NCBI GenBank assembly: GCA_965220485.1
Contig: OZ244832.1
Coordinates: 3,658,001 to 3,722,000 of the forward strand
Origin: Aldehydirespirator sp965220485
GTDB taxonomy: Bacteria > Actinomycetota > Acidimicrobiia > Acidimicrobiales > Aldehydirespiratoraceae
Length of the DNA: 64,000 nt
Reading direction: 5' to 3'
Shown in pieces: positions 16,319-25,284 of the stretch. The notes under the pieces were generated by a model that did no database searches, had not been told where the DNA came from, and was given only the letters and a program-made list of their open reading frames with translations. The number at the start of each line of letters is the position of its first letter. Positions within the stretch are counted from its first letter, which is position 1. The position numbers and the translations under genes were made by a program.

Positions 16319-19300
16319 TTGAGTCATGCCAATCCCTTGAGCACTTGGCTGCTCCGGTTGTCGCTCGTCATCATGGGTGCGGTCGTCGTGCCGGTCATAT
16401 TCTTCGTCGGCTCGCCCGCCTCCGCGCAGCAGGCGGTCCCGGACCAGCCGGAGGGCCTGACCGGCAAGCTGCTGTACTACCTGGCCATCGGGTTGGACTG
16501 GGACGACGTGGAAGGCGCGACCTCGTACCAGGCGCGGTACTGGGACACGACGGGAGACAGCCCGGCCTGGGCGGAGGCGCCCGAGGCCGAATACGATGGC
16601 TCCTCAGCCGTGGTAAGCGGCCTGTCGGACCAGCGCTTCTACTACTTTCAGGTCCGGGCGGTCAACGACGCCGGGGCGTCGGAGTGGTCGGACTTCTTCC
16701 TGACGGACAATGCATGGCCCGAAGCGCCTGGGAACGCGGTTGCGCCCGTCGAGTCCTACCCGCTGCCGGAGTTCAACGGGCGGCCCGCTGGCGGGGTGAC
16801 GCCAGCCAACGCCGACGCCTCACAGCTCTGGCTCGCCACCGACGGTATGAACGGATGCTCCGGCCGGGGCAGTGGTGCGCGCTTCTTCGTACGGCTCTTC
16901 GACGTCGAAACACGGCAGCTCGTCAGCGGCGAGGGGTTCAGCTTCGGTCGTGGCTTCCGATGCAGAGACGGCATGCGGCCTACGATCACGACGCCGAGGC
17001 ACATGACTGCCGGATGGGAGCCAGCCATCTACTACGAGCAAGACAGCAAGCTGCTCTGGGTCACGTTCAGAGAGGTCGTTACTCGTCAGCGTCGCCTGAT
17101 AAAGGAGACCTTTCCGCTGATCCCGTTCCAGCGCACCGACTCCGGCTGGAGGATGCTCGAGAATCAAACCATCAACCTCACCCATCACTACGGCATCCCC
17201 TCGGGCTGGAATCGTGCGCCGACCGGTCTGTACAGCGACGGCACGACCATCTGGGTCAGTGGACCGCTCTATACCGCATACGCCTACGACATTGCGACCA
17301 AGGCGCGGGACTCGAGCAAGGACTTAGCGCTTCCCGAGGAGTCCAGGACCGCGTACACCCCGGGGGGCTATAAGCGCCCGGGCGGTCTCTGGTCGGACGG
17401 CGAGACCGTCTATATCTTGGGCCGACACTTGGAGCATGTGTTTGCTTTCGACAAGGCGACGCTCAGTCGCGCGCCGGAGCGCGATTTCAGAATGCGGCGC
17501 TTCACCAGTATCACGGGTAGCTGGAGCTCAAGCATGGCGAACAGCCAGCTCTGGTCGGACGGCGAGCATCTGTGGGTCCGCGAGTACGGGCAAGCGCGAT
17601 TCGCCGCCTATCCCCTTCCCAAGGCCACGGTGGTCGTGACCGTCACGAACGGCGCTCCGTCCTTCGGCCAGGCGCTGTACGCCGCGGACCTGCCCGGCGA
17701 CTCGGGCGACGTGGCCAGCCTGGTCACCGTGTCGGCCACCGACCCCGAACATGACCCGCTGCGCTACGCGGCCGGCGGATCGTGGGACGCGCGCTTCGCG
17801 ATAGATCCGCAGAGCGGCGTGATCAGCTACACCCGCGGCGACGGCCCGCCGATCGCCGCGGGGGAGTACCGGCTGAGCGTGACGGCCGCCGACGGCCTTG
17901 GCGGCACGGCCGAGACCGCCGTGGTTGTGACTGTCGCTCCCCCCTTGGGGATCTGTGGGCGCACGCCGCAGGTGCGCGACGCGATTCTGGCCCGGATGCA
18001 CGGGATCAGCGACTGCGCGGCGGTGACCGGCACCCATCTGGGCGCCGTCAGCATTCTGGGGCTGAGATCGAAGGAGATCACGGTGTTGCAGCCGGGAGAC
18101 TTCGCGGATCTTTCCAGCCTGCAAGTGTTGCACCTGGAGAATAACGGACTGAGCTCCCTGCCGCCGGGCATCTTTGATGAACTTGGCAGTCTGGGAGAGT
18201 TGCACTTGAACAACAACCAACTGAGCTCCCTGCCGTCGGGCGTCTTTGATGAACTTGGCAGTTTGGGAGAGTTGCACTTGAACAACAACCAACTGAGTTC
18301 CCTGCCGTCGGGCGTCTTTGATGAACTTGGCGGTTTGCGGCGGTTGGATCTGTCACAGAACCAACTGAGCCCGCTGCCGCCGGGCATCTTTGATGAACTT
18401 GGCAGTTTGTACTGGTTGCACTTGAACAATATCGGACTGAGCTCCCTGCCGCCGGGCATCTTTGATGAACTTGGCAGTTTGGGAGAGTTGCACTTGAACA
18501 ACAACCAACTGAGTTCCCTGCCGCCGGGCATCTTTGATGAACTTGGCAGTTTGGGACGGTTGGATCTGATACAGAACCAACTGAGTTCCCTGCCGCCGGG
18601 CATCTTTGATGAACTTGGCCGTTTGTACTGGTTGCACTTGAACAACAACCAACTGAGTTCCCTGCCGCCGGGCATCTTTGATGAACTTGGCCGTTTGCAT
18701 TGGTTGAATCTGTCATACAACCAACTGAGTTCGCTGCCGCCTCGCCTGCTCCCCCGGGTAGAGTGGCGCACGAATTATTCGAGTACTGTGTACATGGTCG
18801 GCAACCGGCTGACTGAGCTGCCGGATGCGCTCTTTGAGGTCGAAGACCTGAATTTGGGAATCCTGCATCTGCAGGACAATCCTGGCAGCGATTTCACCTT
18901 CGCCATGGAAGCCGAGCCGCTAAGCCAGAGCATTGACGATGAGGGCATCCACACCGCGCGGGTGCGCTACAAGGTAGCCCAAGGGGCGCCGGCAGCTATG
19001 AGCGCCACGCTGGAGGTCAGCGGCGGTGTCGCGTCCACCGCATCGATAACCATAGCTGCAGGGAGCGTCTACAGCGATGAGATTGTGGTGAAGCAGAGCG
19101 CGGCGGGTCAGCCGGTTACGCTCACATTGCAGAAGGTGTCGCCCCATATCCCACATCCATTTACTGCTGACTCCATGCTTCATAGATCGCCTAAATTCGA
19201 TTATATTGGATTCTTTGGGGTCAGGTTCGCCGCGGGCGCTGCGCTCACCCTCTTTGCAGATTCGGTAGCCCCCGAGCCCTTAGGGATCTGCGGGCGAACG

Positions 19301-21997
19301 CCGCAGGTGCGCGACGCGATCCTGGCGCGGCTGCCCGGGATCAGCGACTGCGCGGCGGTGACGGATGCCGATCTGGGCGGGATCAGCGGGGATCTGGGGC
19401 TGAGCGGCATCGCGGGAACGCAGGACTTGGGCAGGGAGAAGGTACGGGCGTTGAAGTCGGGGGACTTCGGGGGTCTTTCCAGCCTGCAGCGTCTGTGGCT
19501 GCCCGACAACTCCTTGGAGGCGCTGCCCGAGGACGTCTTCGAGGGTCTCACCGCTTTGACGTCGCTGCACTTGCAGAACAACAAGCTGGGCGAGCTGCCC
19601 GAGGGGGTCTTTGAGCCTCTCGGCAGTCTGAGGACGCTGCGCCTGGAGAACAACGAGCTGGGCGGGCTGCCCGAGGGGGTCTTCGAGGGTCTGGCGAGCC
19701 TGGAGGGGCTGTTCTTGACGCTGAACAAGCTGGGCGCGCTGCCCGGGGGGGTGTTCGAGGGTCTGGCGGCGATGGATGTGCTGTACCTGGACGGCAACGA
19801 GCTGAGCGAGCTGCCCGCCGGGGTCTTCGACGGTCTGAGCGGCTTGAGGGAGTTGCGCCTGAACGGCAACTCGTTGAGCGGGCTGGCGGCCGGTGTGTTC
19901 GAGGGTCTCAGCGGGCTGAGGGGTCTGGAGCTGGAGAGCAACGACCTGGAGACGCTGCCGGCCGGTGTGTTCGAGGGTCTCAGCGGGCTGGAGAGGCTGT
20001 TCCTGGACGGCAACGAGGGGGCGCCCTTCACGCTCACCGCGGAGCTGGAGCGCCGCGGAGGAGGCGCGGTGGCGGTCAGGGTGGTGGAGGGAGCGCCGTT
20101 CGCGATGGAGGTCAAGCTGTCGGCGGATGGCGGCACGCTCTCGCCGGACACGGTCACGGTCGAAGCCGGCCGCGTGTCCAGCGAAGCGGTCAGCGTCGCT
20201 GCGGCCGGCGAGGGGCGCAGGGAGGTCACCGTCAGCGTGGAATCGGCGGAGTTCGTCGGGGTGGTTGTGGCGGTCGACAAGATCGGGAACCATGGCGGCA
20301 TCCGGACCGGTCTGGGCGAGGAACTGGTACTGGACTTTGAGGGGAGCCCGCAGGGCCCCGACGGCGGCGGGGCCGAATCCGCGCCGGAGCCTGAAGCCGA
20401 ATCCGCGCCGGAGCCTGAGGCCTCCCCGGCCGTGGGCGTCTCCCTCTCCTCGGGCTCGGTGGGGCCGGGCACTGAGATCGGCGTCACCATGTCCTTCAGC
20501 GGGCTGGAGCCCGACTCAGACACCGCCACCACCGACTACGTCTTCCGGGCCGACGTGAAGGATCCACAGAACAGGAACGCCGACGGGTGCGAGGACCGGG
20601 CCAATGGCTACGGGCTGGGCGTGGACCGCTACATGTACAAGGTGGACCAAGACCCCGAGACCCGCACCGGGACCATCTCGGCGGGCTGCCCGGCAGGGGA
20701 CTACACCCTGCGGGCCAGCGTCTCCTCCCCCGACGGTGTGGAGCTTGCGGCGGCCGGGGCGGTCTTCTCAATCGCAGAACCGCCGCAACCGCCGCAGCCG
20801 GAGCCCGCCTCCAATGACGCCACCCTGAGCGGGCTGGAACTCACCGGGGTGGGCATCGGCGCCTTCGACCCGGCCACCACCGACTACGCCGCCGAAGCGG
20901 ACCACGACGTGGACCAGACCACGGTGACGGCGACCACGAACGACGACGGGGCCACCTATGTAATCAAGCTCGACGGCGCGACCGACGAGGACGGGGAGAT
21001 ACCCCTGGCCGTGGGAAGCAACGCCGTCACCGTCGAGGTCACCGCCGCAGACGGCGATACGACCAACACCTACAAGGTGACCGTGACCAGGGCCGCTCCG
21101 CCCTCTACCGACGCCGCGCTGAGCGGCCTGGCGTTGAGCGATGCGCCCTTCGCCTTCGCCTCGGACACCACGAGCTACGACGTGAGCGTCGCCCACGACG
21201 TGGACCAGACCACGGTAACGGCGACCGCCAACGACGGCGGGGCCAACTACCTGGTCAAGCTGGACGGCGCTGAGGATGAGGACGGGACCGTCTCCCTGGC
21301 CGTGGGGAGCAACGTCATCGCCGTCGAGGTCACCGCCGAGGACGGCGATACGACCAGGACCTACACGGTGACCGTCGCCAGGGCCGCGCCGCCCTCTACC
21401 GACGCCGCGCTGAGCGGCTTGGCGTTGAGCGATGCGCCCTTTGCCTTCGCCTCGGACATCACGAGCTACGACGTGAACGTCGCCCACGACGTGGACCGGA
21501 CCACGGTGACGGCGACCGCCAACGACGATGGGGCCACCTACGCAATCAAGCTGGACGGGGTGACCGACGAGGACGGGGAGATACCCCTGGCGGAGGGAAA
21601 CAACGTCATCACCATCGAGGTCACCGCCGAGGACGGGCAGACGACGAAGACCTACACGGTCACGGTAGCCCGGGCCGCCCCGCCGGCGCCGCAGCCAACC
21701 GCCCCGCCGGCCGCGCCCGATGCGCCGGCCGGGCGCCTCGACGGCGCAGGCAACGCCTCCCTGGACTGGAACGACGTGGCTACCGCAACCTCGTACCAGG
21801 TGAACCTGTGGTGGAACAACGAATGGACCGCGCTGCCCAACGCCAAAGCCGCTGGCGTCGGCGTGGCCTTCGACGGCTCCCGCGCCACGGTGAGCGGCCT
21901 GCCCACCCGCTGGACCCTGTACTGGTTCCAGGTGCGGGCGGTCAACAGCGCCGGACACTCGCACTGGTCCCGCCACAGCAAGGTCGTCATCCCCTGA
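16319..21997 (+). CDS. Giant secreted LRR / cadherin-like / FN3 protein, paralog 1
   Basis: About 1892 aa. Order: signal peptide (to about residue 35, ending SPASAQQ); FN3-like domain (LDWDDVEGATSYQARYWD); a WSDG/TIWV beta-propeller-like region (to about 430); a cadherin-like domain (SFGQALYAADLPGDSGDVAS); nine LRRs of 24 aa (FDELGSLGELHLNNNQLSSL); a linker domain; eight more LRRs (FEGLSGLRGLELESNDLETL); a VDRYMYKV Ig-like domain; three cadherin-like beta-sandwich repeats (DATLSGLELTGV type); and a C-terminal FN3. It has no sorting signal or final membrane helix, so it is probably released. The TTG start at 16319 is chosen because the same SD-TTG context precedes the paralog at 35109. LRR proteins of this build are thought to bind host or cell surfaces; the ligand is unknown. 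Confidence 0.9.
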   Translation: MSHANPLSTWLLRLSLVIMGAVVVPVIFFVGSPASAQQAVPDQPEGLTGKLLYYLAIGLDWDDVEGATSYQARYWDTTGDSPAWAEAPEAEYDGSSAVVSGLSDQRFYYFQVRAVNDAGASEWSDFFLTDNAWPEAPGNAVAPVESYPLPEFNGRPAGGVTPANADASQLWLATDGMNGCSGRGSGARFFVRLFDVETRQLVSGEGFSFGRGFRCRDGMRPTITTPRHMTAGWEPAIYYEQDSKLLWVTFREVVTRQRRLIKETFPLIPFQRTDSGWRMLENQTINLTHHYGIPSGWNRAPTGLYSDGTTIWVSGPLYTAYAYDIATKARDSSKDLALPEESRTAYTPGGYKRPGGLWSDGETVYILGRHLEHVFAFDKATLSRAPERDFRMRRFTSITGSWSSSMANSQLWSDGEHLWVREYGQARFAAYPLPKATVVVTVTNGAPSFGQALYAADLPGDSGDVASLVTVSATDPEHDPLRYAAGGSWDARFAIDPQSGVISYTRGDGPPIAAGEYRLSVTAADGLGGTAETAVVVTVAPPLGICGRTPQVRDAILARMHGISDCAAVTGTHLGAVSILGLRSKEITVLQPGDFADLSSLQVLHLENNGLSSLPPGIFDELGSLGELHLNNNQLSSLPSGVFDELGSLGELHLNNNQLSSLPSGVFDELGGLRRLDLSQNQLSPLPPGIFDELGSLYWLHLNNIGLSSLPPGIFDELGSLGELHLNNNQLSSLPPGIFDELGSLGRLDLIQNQLSSLPPGIFDELGRLYWLHLNNNQLSSLPPGIFDELGRLHWLNLSYNQLSSLPPRLLPRVEWRTNYSSTVYMVGNRLTELPDALFEVEDLNLGILHLQDNPGSDFTFAMEAEPLSQSIDDEGIHTARVRYKVAQGAPAAMSATLEVSGGVASTASITIAAGSVYSDEIVVKQSAAGQPVTLTLQKVSPHIPHPFTADSMLHRSPKFDYIGFFGVRFAAGAALTLFADSVAPEPLGICGRTPQVRDAILARLPGISDCAAVTDADLGGISGDLGLSGIAGTQDLGREKVRALKSGDFGGLSSLQRLWLPDNSLEALPEDVFEGLTALTSLHLQNNKLGELPEGVFEPLGSLRTLRLENNELGGLPEGVFEGLASLEGLFLTLNKLGALPGGVFEGLAAMDVLYLDGNELSELPAGVFDGLSGLRELRLNGNSLSGLAAGVFEGLSGLRGLELESNDLETLPAGVFEGLSGLERLFLDGNEGAPFTLTAELERRGGGAVAVRVVEGAPFAMEVKLSADGGTLSPDTVTVEAGRVSSEAVSVAAAGEGRREVTVSVESAEFVGVVVAVDKIGNHGGIRTGLGEELVLDFEGSPQGPDGGGAESAPEPEAESAPEPEASPAVGVSLSSGSVGPGTEIGVTMSFSGLEPDSDTATTDYVFRADVKDPQNRNADGCEDRANGYGLGVDRYMYKVDQDPETRTGTISAGCPAGDYTLRASVSSPDGVELAAAGAVFSIAEPPQPPQPEPASNDATLSGLELTGVGIGAFDPATTDYAAEADHDVDQTTVTATTNDDGATYVIKLDGATDEDGEIPLAVGSNAVTVEVTAADGDTTNTYKVTVTRAAPPSTDAALSGLALSDAPFAFASDTTSYDVSVAHDVDQTTVTATANDGGANYLVKLDGAEDEDGTVSLAVGSNVIAVEVTAEDGDTTRTYTVTVARAAPPSTDAALSGLALSDAPFAFASDITSYDVNVAHDVDRTTVTATANDDGATYAIKLDGVTDEDGEIPLAEGNNVITIEVTAEDGQTTKTYTVTVARAAPPAPQPTAPPAAPDAPAGRLDGAGNASLDWNDVATATSYQVNLWWNNEWTALPNAKAAGVGVAFDGSRATVSGLPTRWTLYWFQVRAVNSAGHSHWSRHSKVVIP
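18101..18748 (+). repeat. Nine tandem 72-bp LRR units
   Basis: 72-bp units repeat with high DNA identity (several neighbours differ at only a few bases), each encoding one 24-aa LRR. The AT content is visibly higher than in the second LRR block of the same gene, and codons such as TTTGATGAACTT recur. The paralog at 35109 lacks this block. This fits recent expansion by unequal crossover or a different source for the segment. Confidence 0.88.
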
Positions 21998-22014
21998 GGC
22001 CGGTTCGCGCCGCA

Positions 22015-22096
22015 GCGTGACTGTGAGTCCCCGTTCCGCAGCGCGCTCCTCAAGGAGGGCGGCAACATCGTCGGGAAGGCGAAGGACCGTCGTCAC
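22015..22096 (-). pseudogene. Antitoxin N-terminal fragment (ribbon-helix-helix type)
   Basis: From a GTG at 22096 the minus strand reads VLRLPDDVAALLEERAAERG, typical of the first helices of VapB/CopG-like antitoxins. It then runs into sequence antisense to the giant gene end after about 28 codons. No toxin gene follows. It appears to be a remnant cut at the border of the repeated giant-gene segment. Confidence 0.5.
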
Positions 22097-22122
22097 GCCG
22101 TGAGCGTCCGCGCTCGATCACG

Positions 22123-22887
22123 GTGCCGCGCCCGCTCATGGGCGACCGTCTGCGCCGGTGCTGCCTCGTCGGCAGCCGCTGCCGAGGCGACCAGCGCGGC
22201 GCGGTGAGGGTGGCGGGCGGTTTCGTCCGGTCCGACCACCTGTCCGAGCCCCACGAGGTGCATGACGTACCCCACGACAACATCGTGCTGCCGCATGATG
22301 CTCACCGGTTCATCAACCTCCCCGGCAACCCGGACGTGATCCAAGTAGCGGAGCGCGTAGCGGCGCTGCCAGCTGACCTCCAAGCGCTGAATCTCAGCGT
22401 CTCGACCGGACCGGTCGTGGATTTCCGGTGCCGAGAGTTTCTCACCGCGGCACAGGAAGAGGGCTCAGTGCCGCTGATCTATCCGGCCAATGTCGGGTCC
22501 ACTGGCGTCGAGTGGCCGTTAGAGACGCGCAAGGCCCAAGGCTTCAGAGTCGCAAGCCAGACGCGCCGCTGGCTGTTCCCGAACGGCCATTACGTGCTCA
22601 TCAAGCGTTTCACCGCCAAAGAGGAGAAGCGCCGCGTTGTGGCTTGCGTCTACGACCCTGTCTACGGGTATGACTTCGTGGCCTTCGAGAACCATGTGAA
22701 CGTCATCCATCGCGACCATGCACCGCTCCACAGGTCTGAAGCGGTGGGCCTCGCGGACTTCCTGAACAGTGACCTGGTCGACACGTACTTCCGCATGTTC
22801 AGTGGCAGCACCCAGGTCAACGCGACCGACTTGCGTCGTCTCCGGTTCCCGGAGGTATGCGAATCGCACCGTTCGACCGGCACCTAA
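22123..22887 (+). pseudogene. Eco57I-type adenine methyltransferase, C-terminal recognition fragment
   Basis: The 254-codon frame from ATG 22123 becomes protein-like from about residue 40. It matches the C-terminal target-recognition half of Eco57I/PaeR7I-like N6-adenine methyltransferases: LSVSTGPVVDFR, PLIYPANVGSTGVEWP, YVLIKRFTAKEEKRRVVA, FENHVNVIHR and FSGSTQVNATDLRRLRFP. The methyltransferase core with the SAM motif and NPPY is absent, and no restriction enzyme gene is near. The start region to about 22200 is unrelated filler. It is therefore a truncated restriction-modification remnant, although the folded domain could still be made. Confidence 0.75.
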
Positions 22888-22945
22888 GAGGGGCGCCAAA
22901 TCGGGTAAATGGGGTGGTAGACACTTCGACGGCGGGGCTCACCCG

Positions 22946-23302
22946 ATGGGGACATTCAAGTGGCCGCTTCGCATTGCCAGCATGGACGGCCAACGGGCGC
23001 AAGACATAGAGGCGACGGTGGACACCGGGGCCGCCTACACCACGCTGCCCGGCAGCCTGCTGCGCGAGCTCGGGGTTGAGCCGATGGGGAATCGCCGGTT
23101 CCTGCTGGCGGACGGGCGGCGGGCGGATATGGAGTACGGGAGAGCCTGGGCCACGATCAACGGCGACAGCGAAGTGACCATCGTGGTCTTCGGAGAGGAC
23201 GATGCTCCCGCGCTGCTGGGGGCCTACACCTTGGAGGGCCTGGCCCTGGCGGTGGACCCGACCTCTCAACGCCTGGTCCCCACCCATCTTATCATGTACT
23301 AG
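22946..23302 (+). CDS. Retropepsin-like aspartic protease, solitary copy
   Basis: A 118-aa protein with the single-lobe retropepsin fold: catalytic motif VDTGAAYTTLP (Asp near residue 27), a middle strand FLLADGRRADMEYG, and the second hydrophobic-hydrophobic-Gly motif ALLGAYTLEGL. Such proteins must dimerise to form the active site. ATG 22946 is preferred because family members begin a few residues before the first strand (GTFKWPLRI). Unlike the two copies at 24913 and 34600, it has no small partner gene directly upstream. Substrate unknown. Confidence 0.82.
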   Translation: MGTFKWPLRIASMDGQRAQDIEATVDTGAAYTTLPGSLLRELGVEPMGNRRFLLADGRRADMEYGRAWATINGDSEVTIVVFGEDDAPALLGAYTLEGLALAVDPTSQRLVPTHLIMY

Positions 23303-23483
23303 GACCGGCGCCGTCCTCCCGGGCACGACGCCTCCCGGCCGCTCCACCCCGATTCGACGGCCTCGCCGGTCCTTCGCGTAGCCAGAGCCTGCTGCGCTTG
23401 AGTTCTGCGATGAGGGCGGCCGAGTACTGGTCTTCTTTGGCGAGACGGTCAACTGCGCCCGAGTCGAGGAAGAGCCGGGTCAC
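23292..23483 (-). pseudogene. PIN-domain toxin, N-terminal fragment
   Basis: From a GTG at 23483 the protein begins TRLFLDSGAVDRLAKED, the first strand and acidic residue of a PIN ribonuclease. It stays family-like to about residue 35 and then becomes unrelated Arg/Gly-rich sequence to the stop (63 aa). Full PIN toxins are about 130 aa, so the remaining catalytic acids are missing. It follows a putative antitoxin gene on the same strand with a 21-nt gap. Confidence 0.65.
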
Positions 23484-23504
23484 TTGGTGATGTCTGCAAT
23501 CGGG

Positions 23505-23864
23505 CTATTGGAGGCTCTCGACGAGCCTCTTTGCGCGCTCCACATGCTTGGCTGACGGCTGGCCTACCTTCTCGGTTAGCTCGGCCAAGTAGTCGTCCGT
23601 TTCCTGAAGAAGCCGCTGTCTCTCTTCTTCGGGAATGTCCATCCAGGTCGGGTCAATAGGCTGATGGCCCTCTAGGGCGTCCGTGGCCTCTTGCCCGTCG
23701 AGATTCCCGCTGACGGGGGCTAGGCCAGCGCCGCGGGGGCGTGCCACGGGGGGAGTTACATTGGGGCGTTGTTCTGAACGGTACTGCCCCCCTCGCGGAG
23801 TCCCTTGGGGCCAACGGCGCCTCTTCACGTCTCCCACGCTAACAGACGGCGCGCTGGCGACCAC
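23505..23864 (-). CDS. Putative antitoxin partner of the truncated PIN toxin
   Basis: A 119-aa hydrophilic protein with a basic N-terminal part (RRRWPQGTPRGGQYRSEQ) and an acidic helical C-terminal part (IPEEERQRLLQETDDYLAEL, then KHVERAKRLVESL). I do not recognise a named family. The position directly upstream of a PIN-domain fragment on the same strand is typical of an antitoxin. The toxin is truncated, so this gene may be a relic that no longer neutralises anything locally. Confidence 0.55.
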   Translation of the reverse strand: MVASAPSVSVGDVKRRRWPQGTPRGGQYRSEQRPNVTPPVARPRGAGLAPVSGNLDGQEATDALEGHQPIDPTWMDIPEEERQRLLQETDDYLAELTEKVGQPSAKHVERAKRLVESLQ

Positions 23865-24134
23865 GAGAGAGAGCGAACTTGTGGGCCGCTGCTGCCTTAT
23901 CCGCCTTCTGCTGCGTCGATCATGGCTTGGGCAGCCCGGCCGCGACCGCGAGAGCGTCCGTGGCGTCTCTGATCCTGACGGCGCGGGTAGCCGCCGCCTG
24001 TGAAGTGCGCGGGCTCGCTCCCGTAGCAGAGAAGGTGGAACTCACCCACGGCCCCCATCCCGGCGCAACTCTTCGAGCTGGGGCTTCGCTGGTTCCAGGA
24101 CGACCCGGACACCGAGCGGCTCTCGCAGTCCGCT

Positions 24135-24543
24135 GGGACGGGGACGCCTGCCGGCTGGTGGGGGCGAGCGGTTCGTCACCGTCGACGATGGTGACTATCG
24201 CCCCCTGCGCGGCCGCCGTCGACGCGGAGGATGCCGCTGTCGACACGGATATGAGGAGTCGTTGGTCACCTTCGGGCGTGTTGTCGTCCACGATCCTGAA
24301 TCGCGCCACGTACTTGACAGCCTCGAAGAACCCGCTGTCATAGTAGCCAAAGAAATCGGCAGGATCGAACGTCACCGCTGTTTCGGTGAACGGAAGGTAG
24401 TCCGTCCCTTCGTGCGCCGTGTCCGGGAAGGATCGCACAGTCAAGGCCAAAGGCACTTGCGGTCTCTCGTAGGAGTGCGTCCTCACCCTGACGGCTACGA
24501 TGACCCCTCCCTGAGGCTCGTAGACCGTCTCGGTGACTAACAA
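24135..24543 (-). pseudogene. Calx-beta-like fragment duplicated from the 2440-aa protein
   Basis: About 135 codons (VTETVYEPQGGVIVAVRVRT ... TIVDGDEPLAPTS) match residues of the giant minus-strand gene around 26818-27205 with high DNA identity. The fragment lacks the preceding domains and signal peptide. After 24135 the frame continues to 23920 with unrelated Arg-rich sequence. It is a displaced partial copy, not a functional gene. Confidence 0.8.
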
Positions 24544-24560
24544 TTAACTAACCTACTGCA

Positions 24561-24631
24561 CCACCGCAACAATATCTGACAACCCGGCCTTTTGTCAATG
24601 TGATCGGCCCTGATTTGCCTACAGGATCACC
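24561..24631. repeat. 71-bp segment shared with 34056-34127
   Basis: This segment and 34056-34127 match almost base for base (from CCACCGCAAC to GGATCACC). Both sit beside aspartic-protease cassettes, so the repeat seems to be a shared border of the duplicated cassette. At 34072 it contains TGACAATC-N6-GATTGTCA, an 8-bp inverted repeat; here the left arm is altered. The rest of 24544-24912 holds no gene I can support. Confidence 0.75.
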
Positions 24632-24912
24632 CGTCGCGTTGCTCCTGCAAGAACAGGATGGAGGGCTCTCAAAGTCTGCCTTCTTGTCAATATGCCCGGC
24701 CCCGGTTCTCAGAGGGCGGGCACATCGCAGCAGTTGGCCCCGGCATCCTCGACGCCATCGGTTTCCCGTCACCCTCCCAAGCACGAGAGCTTTTGAGAGC
24801 TTTTGACGCTCCGATGGCGACGGGCTGGTTTTGTGTCGGGCTGAAGCACAAGAAGGGGCATATTCGCGGGCAGGCAGGGGAAGCGACGGAGCGGGAAGGA
24901 GGGGGAGACCGG

Positions 24913-25284
24913 CTACTCTCCGGCCTGGATGACGACGCGGCCGCCGGTCCGAACCTGGATGCTCAGGTCATACCTGTCCAGCAGAAGCATACCCACAAGC
25001 GGCGTGCTGCCCGTCGCGTCAGCCTCGATGTCCCTGGGCTGGCCGTCCCAGAGCACGGCAACGTAGTGAACGTCGAAATCGACCTCAGCGTCGTTGGCCA
25101 GAAGCGCCTGGCCCATGTAAGCGAAAGGCAACCCTAACTCGGTCACCAACGCAGTCGGCAAAGTCAAGAAGCCGCTATAGCCGGTGTCCACCACGGCTTC
25201 GATGTCCCGGGTCTGCCCCTCCGGTCCCTGTAGGTTAAGGGCGACCACCGCTTCACGGGCGGCATTCACAACCCCCTCGATCAC
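24913..25284 (-). CDS. Retropepsin-like aspartic protease, cassette A
   Basis: A 123-aa single-lobe aspartic protease: catalytic VVDTGYSGFLTLP (Asp near residue 33), LLANDAEVDFDVHYVAVLWDG, and TPLVGMLLLDRYDLSI as the second motif. The GTG start (25284) overlaps the stop of the upstream small gene in GTGA, so the two are translationally coupled. A homologous pair lies at 34334-34977. From memory, cyanobacteria carry many similar pairs annotated only as 'clan AA aspartic protease' plus hypothetical protein. A toxin-antitoxin or processing role is possible but unproven. Confidence 0.85.
   Translation of the reverse strand: MIEGVVNAAREAVVALNLQGPEGQTRDIEAVVDTGYSGFLTLPTALVTELGLPFAYMGQALLANDAEVDFDVHYVAVLWDGQPRDIEADATGSTPLVGMLLLDRYDLSIQVRTGGRVVIQAGE

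Noticed and set aside
20768..22096. 442-codon minus-strand frame over the end of the first giant gene
   Set aside because: Only the first 28 codons look like a protein (antitoxin start); the rest is antisense to conserved cadherin-like and FN3 domains.
24052..24170. Plus-strand fragment reading AQLFELGLRWFQDDPDTERL
   Set aside because: It looks protein-like, but has no start, is short, and matches no family I can name.
24658..25137. 159-codon plus-strand frame over the protease cassette
   Set aside because: It overlaps the aspartic protease antisense, and its upstream part has no recognisable domain.
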